Part shown: positions 5,791 through 6,108 of the stretch, piece by piece | Position numbering within the stretch: position 1 is the first letter of the stretch | How the letters are laid out: every line of letters begins with the position of its first letter | Assembly (NCBI GenBank): GCA_903928755.1 | Contig: CAIYSH010000148.1 | Span: forward strand, 1-6,108 | Direction: 5' to 3' | DNA: 6,108 nucleotides | Source of the DNA: an uncultured Alphaproteobacteria bacterium | Lineage (GTDB): Bacteria; Pseudomonadota; Alphaproteobacteria; Caulobacterales; Caulobacteraceae | Translations under genes and position numbers: made by a program | Notes under the pieces: model-generated | The model's database searches: none | Told to the model about the DNA's origin: nothing | What the model saw: the letters and a program-made list of their open reading frames with translations, nothing else

Positions 5791-6108
5791 ATGCTGCGTC
5801 CCGCCGTCCTGACCCTCGCCCTCTTGATGGCCAGCGCCGCCTATGCCGCCACCGATCCCGCCCGCCTGTCCTCGACGGTGAAGATCCTGGCCTCCGACGC
5901 CTTTCAGGGCCGGGCGCCGGGGTCGGCGGGGGAGACCAAGACCCTCGAATACCTGGTGGCCCAATTCAAAGCCCTGGGCCTGGAGCCCGCCGGGCCAAAG
6001 GGAAGTTTCCTGCAGGCCGTGCCCCTGCTGAAGACCCAGGTGGACCCCAAGGGCGCCTTCAGCCTGACCTCGGGCGATGGGAAATCACTCCTGGTCCTGG
6101 GGCAGGAC
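5791..6108 (+). CDS. Secreted M28-family metallopeptidase, N-terminal part (cut by window end)
   Basis: An open frame of 106 codons runs off the right edge. It starts MLRPAVLTLALLMASAAYA, a typical Sec signal peptide with probable cleavage after residue 19. It continues with LASDAFQGRAPGSAGE (33-48) and YLVAQFKALGLEPAG (54-68), the N-terminal pattern of M28 aminopeptidase-like proteins (L-x-S-D-x-x-x-G-R-x-x-G-S-x-G, then a helix ending in G-L-x-P). The zinc ligands lie further on and are not in the window, so activity cannot be judged. GAGAG (5778-5782), 8 nt before the ATG, is a weak ribosome binding site. The 32-bp gap to the isomerase gene shows no terminator, so it may be cotranscribed. 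Its export separates it functionally from the cytosolic SDR/isomerase pair. Confidence 0.85.
   Translation, partial: MLRPAVLTLALLMASAAYAATDPARLSSTVKILASDAFQGRAPGSAGETKTLEYLVAQFKALGLEPAGPKGSFLQAVPLLKTQVDPKGAFSLTSGDGKSLLVLGQD

Overview
The window is GC-rich, tightly packed bacterial DNA with six protein-coding genes (the last cut by the window edge) and very short intergenic gaps. Strong G/C third-position bias, GGAG-type ribosome binding sites, a Tat-exported phosphocholine-type phospholipase C, and the style of the SDR and isomerase proteins suggest an alphaproteobacterium. Caulobacterales (Caulobacter/Phenylobacterium-like) is my best guess and sphingomonads are possible. This is inference from protein style, not from a marker gene. 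I see no tRNA, rRNA, CRISPR array, insertion sequence or phage gene.

Left part (1-3861, + strand): a short leader with small inverted repeats (1-94), then an AMP-forming acyl-CoA synthetase (95-1681). Its last codons form an imperfect hairpin followed by a T-rich run, a probable intrinsic terminator. After a 71-bp gap comes a 702-residue phosphocholine-type phospholipase C with a twin-arginine signal and two C-terminal beta domains (1753-3861). The phospholipase would release diacylglycerol and phosphocholine outside the cytoplasm. The synthetase activates some carboxylic acid, possibly a fatty acid, to a CoA thioester. The terminator argues that the two are separate transcription units.

Right part (3858-6108): an HxlR-family regulator on the minus strand (3858-4304) converges on the phospholipase gene, and the two stop codons share the tetranucleotide CTAG. 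The regulator is divergent, across 96 bp, from a probable operon of an SDR-family protein (4401-5141), a 2-hydroxychromene-2-carboxylate isomerase/DsbA-like thioredoxin-fold protein (5153-5758), and the start of a secreted M28-type metallopeptidase (5791 onward). A perfect GTCTC-N5-GAGAC inverted repeat sits just upstream of the SDR gene and is a candidate operator or leader hairpin. The SDR aligns without gaps to classical SDR active sites but has Ala in place of the catalytic Ser and Phe in place of the catalytic Tyr, so it probably does not do standard SDR chemistry. The regulator has a C-terminal His/Cys cluster that could bind metal or sense redox or electrophiles.

I do not see a clearly new multi-gene system. 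The most unusual part is the HxlR / non-canonical SDR / HCCA-isomerase-like cassette, which looks like a small, locally regulated module for an unidentified substrate.
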